Shown: piece by piece, positions 7,847-16,290 of the stretch
How positions within the stretch are numbered: position 1 is the stretch's first letter
How the letters are laid out: each line of letters begins with the position of its first letter
Assembly (NCBI RefSeq): GCF_035938995.1
Contig: NZ_DASZGI010000292.1
Span: 1 to 34,363, forward strand
DNA length: 34,363 nt
Reading direction: 5' to 3'
Source of the DNA: DASZGI01 sp035938995
GTDB taxonomy: Bacteria; Actinomycetota; Actinomycetes; Streptomycetales; Catenulisporaceae
Notes under the pieces: generated by a model
What the model saw: the letters and a program-made list of their open reading frames with translations, nothing else
What the model was told of the DNA's origin: nothing
Database searches by the model: none
Made by a program: the position numbers and the translations under genes

Positions 7847-9124
7847 CTAACCGATATCCGCGACCGCGTCCGGCTGCTCGAGGAGTACTTCACCCTGCGC
7901 CCGGCCGGGCAGCGTCGCGGTGGCCAGAAAGCGCGCGACCGGCAGCGTCGCGGCGCCTCGGGCAACCGCGTCCGGGCCGAGTCGGCCGAGCACGATCTCC
8001 GAGTGCGCATACGCGTGCCGCAGCGAGTACTGGCCGGCGATTTCACGCACCCGCGGCAGCAGCCGAGCGCCGAGCGCGAGGCCGGCCCAGCCACCGAGGA
8101 TGATGCGCTCCGGGTTGAACAGGTTGATGAGGTTGGCGATGCCGGCGCCGAGGTAGAGCGCGGTGCGCGCGAGCACCTCTTGGGCCGCGGGCTCGCCGCG
8201 GTCGGCTGCGGCCAGGATCCGGCCCAGCGCCGCTTCCTCGTCGAGCCCTGGCAGGTCCTGCACGAGGCCGTCGCGGGTTCCGGCCAGCTCCCGGTACCCG
8301 GCTATCACGCCTTCTGCGCCGACGTACGCCTCAAGGCAGCCGCGCGACCCACAGCGGCAGAGCTGCCCGTCGACTTGGACCGTCGTGTGGCCCCACTCCC
8401 CCGCGCTGCGCCCTGTGCCGCGATAGGGCGCACCGCCGGTCACTACGCATGCTCCGACGCCTGAACCGATCAGCGCGATGACGGCGTCGCGGGCCCCACG
8501 TCCGGCACCGAACCACATCTCGGCCTGGCCGAGCGTGGTCGCGCCGTTGTCCACGTAGAGCGGCAGATCCGTGCCCTGCCGCAGGAGGTGTTCGAGCGGG
8601 ACGCCGTCCCAGCCGATGCTCTGGCCGTAGACCGCGCCGTCGAGTCCGTGCTCGACGACGCCGGGCACGCCGACGCCCACGCCGATGATCGAGTCGGCGC
8701 GGACACCGCTTTCCGCGATCACCGTCCGCAGACCGTTGTGGATGTGCTTCACCACGAGGTCGACGTCACCGCAGCCGTCCGGGAGCGGGTACATCGCGCG
8801 CGCCGCGACCGAGAGGTCGAGGGTGAACAGCTCGACGAGGACACGCGTCTCGCCGACGTCGACGCCGATCGCGTGCCAGGCGGCGCTGTTCACGCGCAGC
8901 AGGATGCGTGGACGGCCGCCCTCCGACTCGACCGCGCCCGCCTCGATCACGAGGCCGTCCTCAAGCAGGCCGCCCACGACATTGCTGACCGAGGCTGCGC
9001 TCAGGCTTGTGGTGTCGATAAGATCCTGACGGCTCAGCGGCCCGCTGAAATAAAGCCGCTTGAGCAGGAGCGAACGATTCGAGCGACGCAGGTCGCGCAC
9101 GGTACGCATGGCGCGCTCCGCCAT
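7847..9124 (-). CDS. ROK-family transcriptional repressor
   Basis: A 425-residue ROK regulator with an N-terminal winged helix (about residues 5-65: LLKRLYFSGPLSRQDL, SLSAASVSNVVGGLLEDGLV) and a C-terminal sugar-kinase-like ROK domain. The ROK part has GVDVGETRVLVELF, GVGVGVPGVV, DNGATTLGQAEMWFG and GSGVGACVV. The zinc motif is intact in GQLCRCGSRGCLEAYVG (CxCGxxGCLE). The ATG at 9124 is preferred over upstream options because GGAGGGAGG lies just upstream. Proteins of this class repress sugar-utilisation genes and are released by a sugar or sugar phosphate. It is divergent from the GH30 glycosidase, its most likely target. Confidence 0.94.
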   Translation of the reverse strand: MAERAMRTVRDLRRSNRSLLLKRLYFSGPLSRQDLIDTTSLSAASVSNVVGGLLEDGLVIEAGAVESEGGRPRILLRVNSAAWHAIGVDVGETRVLVELFTLDLSVAARAMYPLPDGCGDVDLVVKHIHNGLRTVIAESGVRADSIIGVGVGVPGVVEHGLDGAVYGQSIGWDGVPLEHLLRQGTDLPLYVDNGATTLGQAEMWFGAGRGARDAVIALIGSGVGACVVTGGAPYRGTGRSAGEWGHTTVQVDGQLCRCGSRGCLEAYVGAEGVIAGYRELAGTRDGLVQDLPGLDEEAALGRILAAADRGEPAAQEVLARTALYLGAGIANLINLFNPERIILGGWAGLALGARLLPRVREIAGQYSLRHAYAHSEIVLGRLGPDAVARGAATLPVARFLATATLPGRAQGEVLLEQPDAVADIG

Positions 9125-9152
9125 CCGGCCTCCCTCCAGTAGCCGCCGACTC

Positions 9153-9181
9153 TTGACGCTACCACGCATCACGAGTTAAAT
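9153..9181 (+). promoter_or_regulatory. Candidate sigma-70-type promoter for the GH30 gene
   Basis: TTGACG at 9153-9158 and TTAAAT at 9176-9181 with a 17-bp spacer give a good vegetative-type promoter on the plus strand. The start point would be near 9188, about 113 nt before the GH30 start codon. Confidence 0.4.
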
Positions 9182-9185
9182 CACA

Positions 9186-9206
9186 GCGCGAAGTAAGTAG
9201 TCGCGC
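9186..9206. promoter_or_regulatory. Candidate ROK operator between the ROK and GH30 genes
   Basis: A perfect inverted repeat, GCGCGA-N9-TCGCGC, sits directly over the predicted transcription start of the GH30 gene and just downstream of the -10 element. This is where a repressor would block transcription. Binding by the divergent ROK protein is inferred. Confidence 0.4.
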
Positions 9207-9300
9207 CAAACAAATTTCCGGGCGCGGCCACGGCTTTCGACGTTTGAAAACCCAATATGGCAGCGGCGCCCTGCCCTCGATCCCCCCGGAAGTGACAACG

Positions 9301-11217
9301 ATGTCAACTCCCTTCCTTCCGCGCGCCAATCCCACGAAACACCGCCGCGCGTTCGTCTTGGGCACCGCCGGGCTCGGCGCGGTCCTCGTCGCCGGCACCA
9401 CCTTCTTCGCCGCTCCCGCCCAGGCGGCCGGCGAGTCCGTGAACATCTGGCTCACCACCACCAACGACTCCGGCGGCCGCAACGTCGTGCGCGGCCTGCA
9501 ACAGCAAAGCCCCGTCTCCTTCAGCTCCGGGAACGCCAACAACGGCACCACCGTGACGGTGAACGAAGGCACCAAGTACCAGCAGTTCGTCGGCGCAGGC
9601 GCCTCGATGACCGACACCGCCGGGTATCTGCTCGGCAGCAGCGGCTCCATCTCGACCTCTACCCGCAACTCGGTCATGACAGCCCTCTTCGACCCGAACA
9701 ACGGTATCGGGCTGGACTTCCTGCGCAACCCGATGGGCGCCTCCGACCTCGCCCGGTACAACTACTCGTACGACGACATGCCGGCCGGGCAGACCGACCC
9801 GAACCTGAACAACTTCTCGATCAGCCACGACCTGACCGACATCCTGCCGCTGACCAAGCAGGCTGAACAGCTCAACCCGAACCTCAAGCTCATGATGAAC
9901 CCGTGGAGCGCGCCAGCCTGGATGAAGTCCGACGACAACTTCACCAGCCACAGCTACCTCCAGTCGCAGTACTACGCCGCCTACGCGCAGTACTACGTCA
10001 AGACGCTTCAGGCCTACCAGGCGCAGGGCGTGCACGTCGACTACATCTCGGCGCAGAACGAGCCGGGCTGCTGCGACGGCTCGACCTACCCGACGATGAA
10101 CTGGAACGGCAACGGCCTGGACTTCTTCACCGCGAACGACCTGCTGCCCGCGCTGCACTCGGCGGGCATCACGAACACGAAGGTCCTCGCGCTGGACTGG
10201 AACTGGAGCACCTATGCCAGCTACGGCCAGCAGGAGGTCGACGACGCGACGGTGCGCAACGACCCGCTGTTCGGCGGGGTCGCGTGGCACGGCTATGACG
10301 AGGGCAGCGCCGGCGAGCAGACCACCGTGCACAACCAGTACCCGAACATCGGTCAGTTCGACACCGAGCACTCCGGCGGCACCTGGATCTCGAACCAGCA
10401 GAACGAGGACATGAGCAACATCATCGACTACACCCGCAACTGGGGTCAGTCGGTGGTGAAGTGGAGCCTGGCGGTGGACCAGAACATGGGTCCGCACAAC
10501 GGCGGCTGCGGCACCTGCACCGGCCTGATCACGGTCCACGACGACGGCAGCGGGCAGGTCGACTACACGATCGAGTACTACGACATGGGCCAGCTGACCA
10601 AGTTCGTCAAGCCCGGCGCGTACCGGATCGACTCGAACGACACCAGCAGCACCGTTCCCAACGTCGCGTGGATCAACCCGGACGGTTCGAAGGCGCTCGT
10701 CGCGTACAACGGCACCGGCAGCAGCCAGCAGTTCACCGTGAACTGGGGCAACGAGCACTTCACCTACTCGCTGCCGGCGGCGACCTCGGCGACGTTCACC
10801 TGGAGCGGAACCCCGGGCTCGGGCGGTGGCGGCGGCGGTTCGACCGGCCCGGTCACCGGATATCAGGGCCTGTGCCTGGACGTGCGCGGGGCCAACAGCG
10901 CGGACGGCACGCCGGTCCAAGTCTACACCTGCAACGGCACCGGCGCGCAGCAATGGACGCTGACCTCCAGCAACCAACTCCAGGCCCTGGGCAAGTGCCT
11001 GGACGTGACCGGCGCCGGAACCGCTAACGGCACAAAGGTGCAGCTGTACACCTGCAACGGCACCGGAGCACAGGTCTGGCAACACCAGTCCAACAACGAA
11101 TACATCAACCCCAACTCCGGCAAGTGCCTCGACGACACCGGATTCGGCGGCTCCGGCACCCAAGCCCAGATCTGGGCCTGCGGAGACGGCAGCAACCAAC
11201 AGTGGTCTCTGCCGTAG
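9301..11217 (+). CDS. Secreted GH30-family glycoside hydrolase with C-terminal ricin-type lectin domain
   Basis: A 638-residue secreted enzyme. The N-terminus KHRRAFVLGTAG followed by a hydrophobic stretch and AQA is a signal peptide (cleavage near residue 42) with a twin-arginine look. Residues about 45-500 form a GH30 catalytic domain of retaining beta-glycosidases: FVGAGASMTDTAGYLL, the acid/base Glu254 in SAQNEPG, and the nucleophile Glu356 in FDTEHSGGTW. A Gly/Ser linker near 505 leads to a beta-trefoil lectin (CBM13-like, about 515-638) with three QxW repeats, QQW, QVW and QQW. The ATG at 9301 follows GGAAGTGA. Its substrate is probably a beta-glucan or related beta-glycan. It is divergent from the ROK regulator. 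Confidence 0.92.
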   Translation: MSTPFLPRANPTKHRRAFVLGTAGLGAVLVAGTTFFAAPAQAAGESVNIWLTTTNDSGGRNVVRGLQQQSPVSFSSGNANNGTTVTVNEGTKYQQFVGAGASMTDTAGYLLGSSGSISTSTRNSVMTALFDPNNGIGLDFLRNPMGASDLARYNYSYDDMPAGQTDPNLNNFSISHDLTDILPLTKQAEQLNPNLKLMMNPWSAPAWMKSDDNFTSHSYLQSQYYAAYAQYYVKTLQAYQAQGVHVDYISAQNEPGCCDGSTYPTMNWNGNGLDFFTANDLLPALHSAGITNTKVLALDWNWSTYASYGQQEVDDATVRNDPLFGGVAWHGYDEGSAGEQTTVHNQYPNIGQFDTEHSGGTWISNQQNEDMSNIIDYTRNWGQSVVKWSLAVDQNMGPHNGGCGTCTGLITVHDDGSGQVDYTIEYYDMGQLTKFVKPGAYRIDSNDTSSTVPNVAWINPDGSKALVAYNGTGSSQQFTVNWGNEHFTYSLPAATSATFTWSGTPGSGGGGGGSTGPVTGYQGLCLDVRGANSADGTPVQVYTCNGTGAQQWTLTSSNQLQALGKCLDVTGAGTANGTKVQLYTCNGTGAQVWQHQSNNEYINPNSGKCLDDTGFGGSGTQAQIWACGDGSNQQWSLP

Positions 11218-11294
11218 CCCAGGAGTAGACAAGCACAGCACGAGAGCTGCTCCTCGGCGTTGACCGGGGCGGCGGCGAGGAGCAATACAACACA

Positions 11295-11326
11295 GCCGGG
11301 CGGGTGCCCCCGCGCACCCGCCCGGC
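11295..11326. terminator. Bidirectional terminator between the GH30 gene and the ABC exporter operon
   Basis: A perfect 13-bp stem, GCCGGGCGGGTGC (11295-11307) with GCACCCGCCCGGC (11314-11326) and a 6-nt loop. It lies between the stop codons of two convergent genes, so it can serve both strands. Confidence 0.75.
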
Positions 11327-11352
11327 CCTTGTTCCCCCGGTCTAGAACGGCG

Positions 11353-13410
11353 TCAGTCGACCTCTACGACCGCCTGGGCGAACTGCGCCGCGTAGAGCCG
11401 CGCGTACGCGCCTTCCTTGAGCAGCAGTTCGTCGTGCGTGCCCTGCTCGACGATCTGCCCGGACTCCATCACCAGGATCAGGTCGGCGTCCCGGATGGTG
11501 GAGAGCCGGTGCGCGATGACGAAGCTGGTGCGGCCGGCGCGCAGCTTGTTCATCGCCCGCTGGATCAGCACCTCAGTGCGGGTGTCGACCGAGCTGGTGG
11601 CCTCGTCCAGGATCAGGATGGCCGGCTCGGCGAGGAACGCCCGCGCGATGGTGATCAGCTGCTTCTGCCCGGCGCTGACGTTCGACGCCTCGTCGTCGAG
11701 CACGGTCTCGTAGCCGTCGGGCAGGGTGCACACGAAGCGGTCCACGTGGGTAGCCTTCGCCGCCGCGATGATCCGCTCGCGCGAGGCGCCGTCCGCGCCG
11801 TACGCGATGTTCTGCGCGATGGTGCCGCCGAACAGCCAGGCGTCCTGCAGCACCATGCCGGTGCGCGAGCGCAGCTCCTGCCGGGACATGGTGGCGATGT
11901 CCACCCCGTCGAGGGTGATCCGGCCGCCGGTCACCTCATAGAACCGCATCAGCAGGTTGACCAGAGTGGTCTTGCCCGCGCCGGTCGGCCCGACGATGGC
12001 GACCGTCTGTCCCGGCTCGACGCTGAGCGAGAGGTCCTCGATCAGCGGCGTGTCCGGCTCGTAGCGGAACGCGACGTGCTGGAACTCCACCTTGCCGCGC
12101 ACCTGCGCCGGCGTGGGCGAGGTCTGCGGCTCAGGGCTCTGCTCGTCCGCGTCGAGGAGGGCGAACACCCGCTCGGCCGAGGCGACCCCCGACTGCATCA
12201 GGTTCGCCATGCTGGCCACCTGAGTCAGCGGCTGGGTGAACTGGCGGGAGTACTGGATGAACGCCTGCACGTCGCCGATGGAAAGCCGCCCGGTGGCCAC
12301 GAACAGCGCGCCCACGACCGCGATCGCGACGTAGTTGATGTTGCCGATGAACATCATGGCCGGCTGGATGAGCCCGGAGACGAACTGCGCGCGGAAGCTC
12401 GACTGGAACAGCTCCTCGTTGTGCTCGCGGAACCGCTCCTCCGCCTCCTGCCGCCGCCCGAAGACCTTGACCAGGCTGTGGCCGGTGTACATCTCCTCGA
12501 TGTGGCCGTTGAGCTGGCCGGTGGTCTTCCACTGCTTGATGAACTGCGGCTGGGCGCGCTTGCCGAGCCGGGCCGCGACGAACACCGAGATCGGCACGGT
12601 GACCAGCGCGATCAGCGCCAGCCAGGGCGAGATGATGAACATCAGGGTGAGCACGCCGACGATGGACAGCAGCGAGATGGTCAGCTGGCTGAGCGTCTGC
12701 TGCATGCTCTGCTGGATGTTGTCGATGTCGTTGGTCACCCGGCTGAGCACCTCGCCGCGCGGCTGCCGGTCGAAGTAGCTCAGCGGCAGCCGGGACAGCT
12801 TCTGCTCGGCCTGCTCGCGCAGCCGGTAGACCGAGCGCTGCACGACGACCGTGGTCAGCAGGCCCTGGACCCACATGAGCAGCGACGCGCCCAGGTAGAG
12901 CACGGCCAGCCAGCCGAGCACGACGCCGATCTGGCCGAAGTCGATCCCGGTGCCGGGCACCACGTTCAGCGAGCTGACCAGGTCGGCGATGTTGCCGTGG
13001 CCCTGCGCCCGCAGCCGGGCGAGGTACTCGGCCTTGGTCACGTCGGCCGGGATCTGCCGCCCGATGATGCCGGCGAAGATCAGGTCCGTGGCGTGGCCGA
13101 GGATCTTCGGGCCGAGCACGCTGAGCGAGACCGAGCAGGCGGCGACGATCAGCGCGAGCACGACGAGGGGGCGCTCCGGCGCCATCGTGCTCAGCAGCCG
13201 CCTGCTCGAGCCCTTGAAGTCGAGCGACTTCTCGGTGGACCGGCCGCCCATGAAGGCCATCGGCCCCGGTCCGCGCCCGGCGCCGGGCGCCGGTCCGATC
13301 CCCCGCTTCGGTACGACGCGCTCGCCAGCGACGCCGTTGCCGTTCCCGTTCTGGGGCCCGCCGGCGCCGGCCTGGTTCGCGCCGTCCCGTGGTCCTGGCG
13401 CGGTAGTCAC
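11353..13410 (-). CDS. ABC exporter half-transporter, catalytic subunit (TM domain plus ATPase)
   Basis: A 685-residue type IV ABC exporter: a Gly/Asn/Pro-rich N-terminal extension (about 60 residues), six transmembrane helices, then the ATPase. Walker A is GPTGAGKTT near residue 474. Walker B is LILDEATSSVD with the catalytic Glu present, and the H-loop IAHRLST is intact. The signature is altered to VSAGQ. This combination marks the catalytic half of a heterodimer. The GTG at 13410 overlaps the upstream partner's stop codon in GTGA, with AGGAGG just upstream, so the two are translationally coupled. The longer open frame upstream of 13410 is a shadow of the partner gene. Its substrate (drug, lipid or peptide) is unknown. 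Confidence 0.93.
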   Translation of the reverse strand: MTTAPGPRDGANQAGAGGPQNGNGNGVAGERVVPKRGIGPAPGAGRGPGPMAFMGGRSTEKSLDFKGSSRRLLSTMAPERPLVVLALIVAACSVSLSVLGPKILGHATDLIFAGIIGRQIPADVTKAEYLARLRAQGHGNIADLVSSLNVVPGTGIDFGQIGVVLGWLAVLYLGASLLMWVQGLLTTVVVQRSVYRLREQAEQKLSRLPLSYFDRQPRGEVLSRVTNDIDNIQQSMQQTLSQLTISLLSIVGVLTLMFIISPWLALIALVTVPISVFVAARLGKRAQPQFIKQWKTTGQLNGHIEEMYTGHSLVKVFGRRQEAEERFREHNEELFQSSFRAQFVSGLIQPAMMFIGNINYVAIAVVGALFVATGRLSIGDVQAFIQYSRQFTQPLTQVASMANLMQSGVASAERVFALLDADEQSPEPQTSPTPAQVRGKVEFQHVAFRYEPDTPLIEDLSLSVEPGQTVAIVGPTGAGKTTLVNLLMRFYEVTGGRITLDGVDIATMSRQELRSRTGMVLQDAWLFGGTIAQNIAYGADGASRERIIAAAKATHVDRFVCTLPDGYETVLDDEASNVSAGQKQLITIARAFLAEPAILILDEATSSVDTRTEVLIQRAMNKLRAGRTSFVIAHRLSTIRDADLILVMESGQIVEQGTHDELLLKEGAYARLYAAQFAQAVVEVD

Positions 13411-15140
13411 GCCGCCTCCTGCTCGGTGAGCTGGGAGAGCACGATCTCCCGGTATGTGGTGTTGTCTTCCATCAGTTCGCGGTGGGTGCCGCGGCCGACC
13501 ACCCGGCCCTCGTCGAGCACGAGGATGCGGTCCGCGCCCCGGATGGTGCTGACCCGCTGCGCCACGATGACCACCGTGGCGTCCGCGGTCTCCCGGGCCA
13601 GCGCGGCCCGCAGCGCGGCGTCCGTGGCGTAGTCGAGTGCTGAGAACGAGTCGTCGAACAGGTAGATGTCCGGGCGGCGCACCAGGGCGCGGGCGATGGC
13701 CAGGCGCTGGCGCTGGCCGCCGGACACGTTGGTGCCGCCCTGCGCGATCGGTGCGTCCAGCCCTTCCGGCATCGCCTCGACGAAGTCCCTGGCCTGGGCG
13801 ACTTCGAGCGCGTGCCAGAGGTCTTCGTCGGTCGCGTCGGGGTTGCCGTAGCGCAGGTTGGAGGCGATGGTTCCGCTGAATAGATAAGGCCTCTGCGGAA
13901 TGTAGCCGACCGCCTCCGAGAGCGCGGCCGGGTCGAGTTCGCGCACGTCCTCGCCGTCGACGCGGACGGTGCCGCCGGTCGCGTCGGACAGCCGCGGGAT
14001 GAGGTTGAGCAGGGTGCTCTTGCCGCTCCCGGTGCCGCCGATCACCGCGGTGGTCTCGCCGGGGTGGGCGTCGAGGTCGATGCCGCGCAGCACCGGTTCC
14101 TCGGCGCCGGGGTAGCGGAACTCGACGTCGCGCAGCTCGAGGCGGCCGCGGCCCTCGATGATCGGGATCGGGACCTGCGGCAGGACGACACTGCTTTCGG
14201 TGCCCAGCACCTCCTGGATGCGTTCGGCGGAGACCTCCGCGCGCGGCACCATCATGAACATGAAGGTGGCCATCATCACGGACATCAGGATCTGCATCAG
14301 GTAGCTGAGGAAGGCGGTCAGCGAGCCGATCTGCATGCCGCCGCTGGCGATCCGGTGGCCGCCGAACCAGAGCACGGCGACGCTGGACAGGTTCATCACG
14401 AGCATGACCGTCGGGAACATCATGGACATCAGGCGGCCGGCCGACATGGCGACGTCGCGCAGTTCGCCGCTCGAGGTCTCGAAGCGGTCCTGCTCCCAGC
14501 CGTCCTTGACGAACGCCCGCACCACGCGCACGCCGGTGATCTGCTCGCGCAGGATGCGGTTGAGCCCGTCGATGCGCTCCTGCATCGAGCGGAACAGCGG
14601 CCGCATCCGGGAGATGATCAGGGTGACCGCGATACCGAGGACCGGCACGATGACCAGCAGCAGCCCGGACAGCTTCACGTCCTGGTTCAGCGCCAGGATG
14701 ATGCCGCCGAAGCACATGATCGGCGCGGACACCATCAGGGTGAAGGTGAGCAGGGCGAGCATCTGGACCTGCTGCACGTCGTTCGTCGTGCGGGTGATCA
14801 GCGACGGGGCGCCGAACTTGCCGACCTCCCGGCTGGAGAAGTCCTGGACCCGGTGGAACACCGCGGCGCGCAGGTCGCGGCCGACCGCCATCGAGGTGCG
14901 CGCGCTGAAGTAGGTCGCGCCGATCGCGCAGACGATCTGGGCGAGCGAGACGGCGAGCATGATCGCGCCGATCTGCACGATGTAGCCGGTGTCGCCCTTG
15001 ACCACGCCGTTGTCGATGATGTCGGCGTTGAGAGTGGGCAGGTAGAGGACGGCGAGGGTCGAGACCAGCTGGAGCGCGATGATCAGCGCCAGCGGTCGTC
15101 TGTACGGGCGCAGGAAGCTGCGCAGTGTCTTGATCAGCAC
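13407..15140 (-). CDS. ABC exporter half-transporter, degenerate subunit (TM domain plus ATPase)
   Basis: A 577-residue type IV ABC exporter with six transmembrane helices and an ATPase. Walker A is GGTGSGKST near residues 368-376 and the signature NVSGGQRQR is canonical. Walker B reads YLFDDSFSALD, with Asp replacing the catalytic Glu, and the H-loop reads VAQRVST, with Gln replacing His. Paired with the downstream subunit, this gives one degenerate and one active site, as in TM287/288- and TmrAB-type heterodimers. It starts with GTG at 15140 after a weak GAAAGAG site, and ends in a 4-bp GTGA overlap with the next gene. It lies 240 bp downstream of the MarR gene on the same strand. Confidence 0.93.
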   Translation of the reverse strand: MLIKTLRSFLRPYRRPLALIIALQLVSTLAVLYLPTLNADIIDNGVVKGDTGYIVQIGAIMLAVSLAQIVCAIGATYFSARTSMAVGRDLRAAVFHRVQDFSSREVGKFGAPSLITRTTNDVQQVQMLALLTFTLMVSAPIMCFGGIILALNQDVKLSGLLLVIVPVLGIAVTLIISRMRPLFRSMQERIDGLNRILREQITGVRVVRAFVKDGWEQDRFETSSGELRDVAMSAGRLMSMMFPTVMLVMNLSSVAVLWFGGHRIASGGMQIGSLTAFLSYLMQILMSVMMATFMFMMVPRAEVSAERIQEVLGTESSVVLPQVPIPIIEGRGRLELRDVEFRYPGAEEPVLRGIDLDAHPGETTAVIGGTGSGKSTLLNLIPRLSDATGGTVRVDGEDVRELDPAALSEAVGYIPQRPYLFSGTIASNLRYGNPDATDEDLWHALEVAQARDFVEAMPEGLDAPIAQGGTNVSGGQRQRLAIARALVRRPDIYLFDDSFSALDYATDAALRAALARETADATVVIVAQRVSTIRGADRILVLDEGRVVGRGTHRELMEDNTTYREIVLSQLTEQEAA

Positions 15141-15272
15141 GCTGAGCTCTTTCGGGATCGTGCTCTCGGATCGTGGATGTTCCGGCCGCGGTGCGCCCGA
15201 GGACGCGGATCGGTCCCATCGTGGCCGGGGGTGCTGACACGTCGCTGACGCGCAGCTGACGTCTGGCCCCGG

Positions 15273-15286
15273 TCGGCGATCGCCGA
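15273..15286. promoter_or_regulatory. 14-bp perfect palindrome upstream of the ABC exporter operon
   Basis: TCGGCGATCGCCGA is a perfect palindrome in the 240-bp gap between the MarR gene and the exporter. A CTTAGC half-site resembling the MarR operator arm is beside it at 15288-15293. It may be a regulator site; chance palindromes of this composition also occur. Confidence 0.3.
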
Positions 15287-15380
15287 ACTTAGCCGCTGGC
15301 GACGCGCTTGACGACCGGTTTTCGGCTGTGCGGTGGTGAGCGTAGGTTCTGTCCGTGTGAAGTTTGACGAGGGCCGCTTG

Positions 15381-15971
15381 TCAGGCGGCGTGTTTCGGCT
15401 CGATCGTCGGGGGGTCTCTGGGTTCTGTCGTGTCCGCCTCCGCCCCGTCAGCCGGCGCGGCCTCCCGTGGCGGACACTCCCATCCCTCGGGGTGCGAATA
15501 GTGCAAGATCACTCGAGTGAGGAAGCGGCGCACGACGAGTTCCTCGTCCCGCGGCAGCGCGTCCAGGACGGGCGCCGCGAATTCGCGCAGGTCGCCGCCG
15601 ATCTGATGGACCCGCTCCCAGCCGGCCTCGGTCAGGACGAGCCAGACCACCCGGCGGTCGGTCTCGTCCCGCTCCCGCCGCACATAGCCGGCTTTGACCA
15701 GGGTGTTCACCACGCCGGTGAGCGTGGCCGGGGTGATCATGCAGCGGCGCGCCAGGTCGGCGTGGGTGGCCCGGCCCGCGATCCCCAGCTCCAGGCCGCG
15801 GCCGCCGCCGAAGCCGAGGGCCACGAGCACCGCCCCGCTGCCGGAGGTCAGGCCGTCCCGGCCGCCGAGCGTGCGGCCGAACCGCAGGCCCACGGCGTGG
15901 CCGGCCAGCGGGACCAGCCGCATGAGCGGCATGGCCTCCAGCAGGCGGCGCAGGTCGTCCTTCTCCTCCAT
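15381..15971 (-). CDS. MarR-family regulator preceding the ABC exporter
   Basis: A 196-residue MarR-type regulator. The winged helix is seen in ATHADLARRCMITPATLTGVV with the wing YVRRERDETDRRVVWLVLTEAG, where DETDRR is the family signature. The C-terminal 35 residues are acidic and Pro-rich. The ATG at 15971 (MEEKDDLRR) is preferred to TTG at 15992 because it leaves the operator outside the coding region. The gene is followed on the same strand by both exporter subunits, a common arrangement for MarR-controlled drug efflux. The perfect palindrome at 15980-16010, just upstream of its start, suggests autoregulation. Its ligand is unknown. Confidence 0.92.
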   Translation of the reverse strand: MEEKDDLRRLLEAMPLMRLVPLAGHAVGLRFGRTLGGRDGLTSGSGAVLVALGFGGGRGLELGIAGRATHADLARRCMITPATLTGVVNTLVKAGYVRRERDETDRRVVWLVLTEAGWERVHQIGGDLREFAAPVLDALPRDEELVVRRFLTRVILHYSHPEGWECPPREAAPADGAEADTTEPRDPPTIEPKHAA

Positions 15972-15979
15972 GCCGAGAA

Positions 15980-16010
15980 GCTTAGCATCCAAACAGTTAG
16001 GATGCTAAGC
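15980..16010. promoter_or_regulatory. Perfect palindromic MarR operator
   Basis: The arms GCTTAGCATCC (15980-15990) and GGATGCTAAGC (16000-16010) are exact inverted copies around a 9-bp spacer. The site ends 9 bp before the MarR start codon. Its length, symmetry and position fit autorepression by MarR. Confidence 0.75.
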
Positions 16011-16104
16011 ATTTTCCGCAAACGGTGAACGCACTGCTCAGCGCGGTCCCTACGCGGCCGAGATGACGCGATAACGGTGGGGCGAGGTCGGCCAATCAAA
16101 GTGA

Positions 16105-16188
16105 GACGACCGGCCATCTTGGCACGGCACGCTCGAGTGGTGAGGTGGGCAAGGTGGGCGGGCAGTCAAGACGACCGGCCATCTTAGC
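16105..16188. repeat. Two copies of an 18-bp imperfect palindrome, 65 bp apart
   Basis: GACGACCGGCCATCTT occurs at 16105-16120 and 16170-16185, each followed by a GGC or AGC end, so 18 of 19 bases agree. The second copy reads AAGACGACCGGCCATCTT, an imperfect palindrome centred on CCGG. The copies are about six helical turns apart, upstream of the MarR-exporter operon. The gap from 15972 to 16290 otherwise holds only the MarR operator and a terminator. They are probably protein-binding sites. Confidence 0.5.
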
Positions 16189-16224
16189 GGCGACATGCGC
16201 GGGCGGGGTAAACAGCGAAACGCG

Positions 16225-16262
16225 CGGGTTCCGCGAGGCCCCCTGCTGCCTCGCGGAACCCG
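16225..16262 (-). terminator. Terminator after the FtsX-type permease gene
   Basis: A perfect 14-bp stem, CGGGTTCCGCGAGG (16225-16238) with its complement at 16249-16262 and a 10-nt loop. It lies 29 bp beyond the stop codon of the permease gene on the minus strand. Confidence 0.75.
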
Positions 16263-16290
16263 TCGATGTGCCTGGAGCGCTTCGCCTAGA

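Noticed and set aside
9304..11241. Minus-strand open frame opposite the GH30 gene
   Set aside because: Antisense shadow; the plus strand has a signal peptide, both catalytic Glu residues and lectin repeats.
11260..13632. Plus-strand open frame opposite the ABC exporter
   Set aside because: Antisense shadow of a well-supported transporter gene; composition is Asp/Arg/His/Leu low complexity.
13411..15240. Upstream extension of the second ABC exporter frame
   Set aside because: It overlaps the whole first exporter gene in another frame and reads as Arg/Pro/His-rich shadow; GTG 13410 with AGGAGG and a GTGA overlap marks the true start.
16010..16290. A small gene between the MarR gene and the FtsX-type permease
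   Set aside because: Short open frames here lack ribosome sites and recognisable content; the stretch is better explained by operators, repeats and a terminator.
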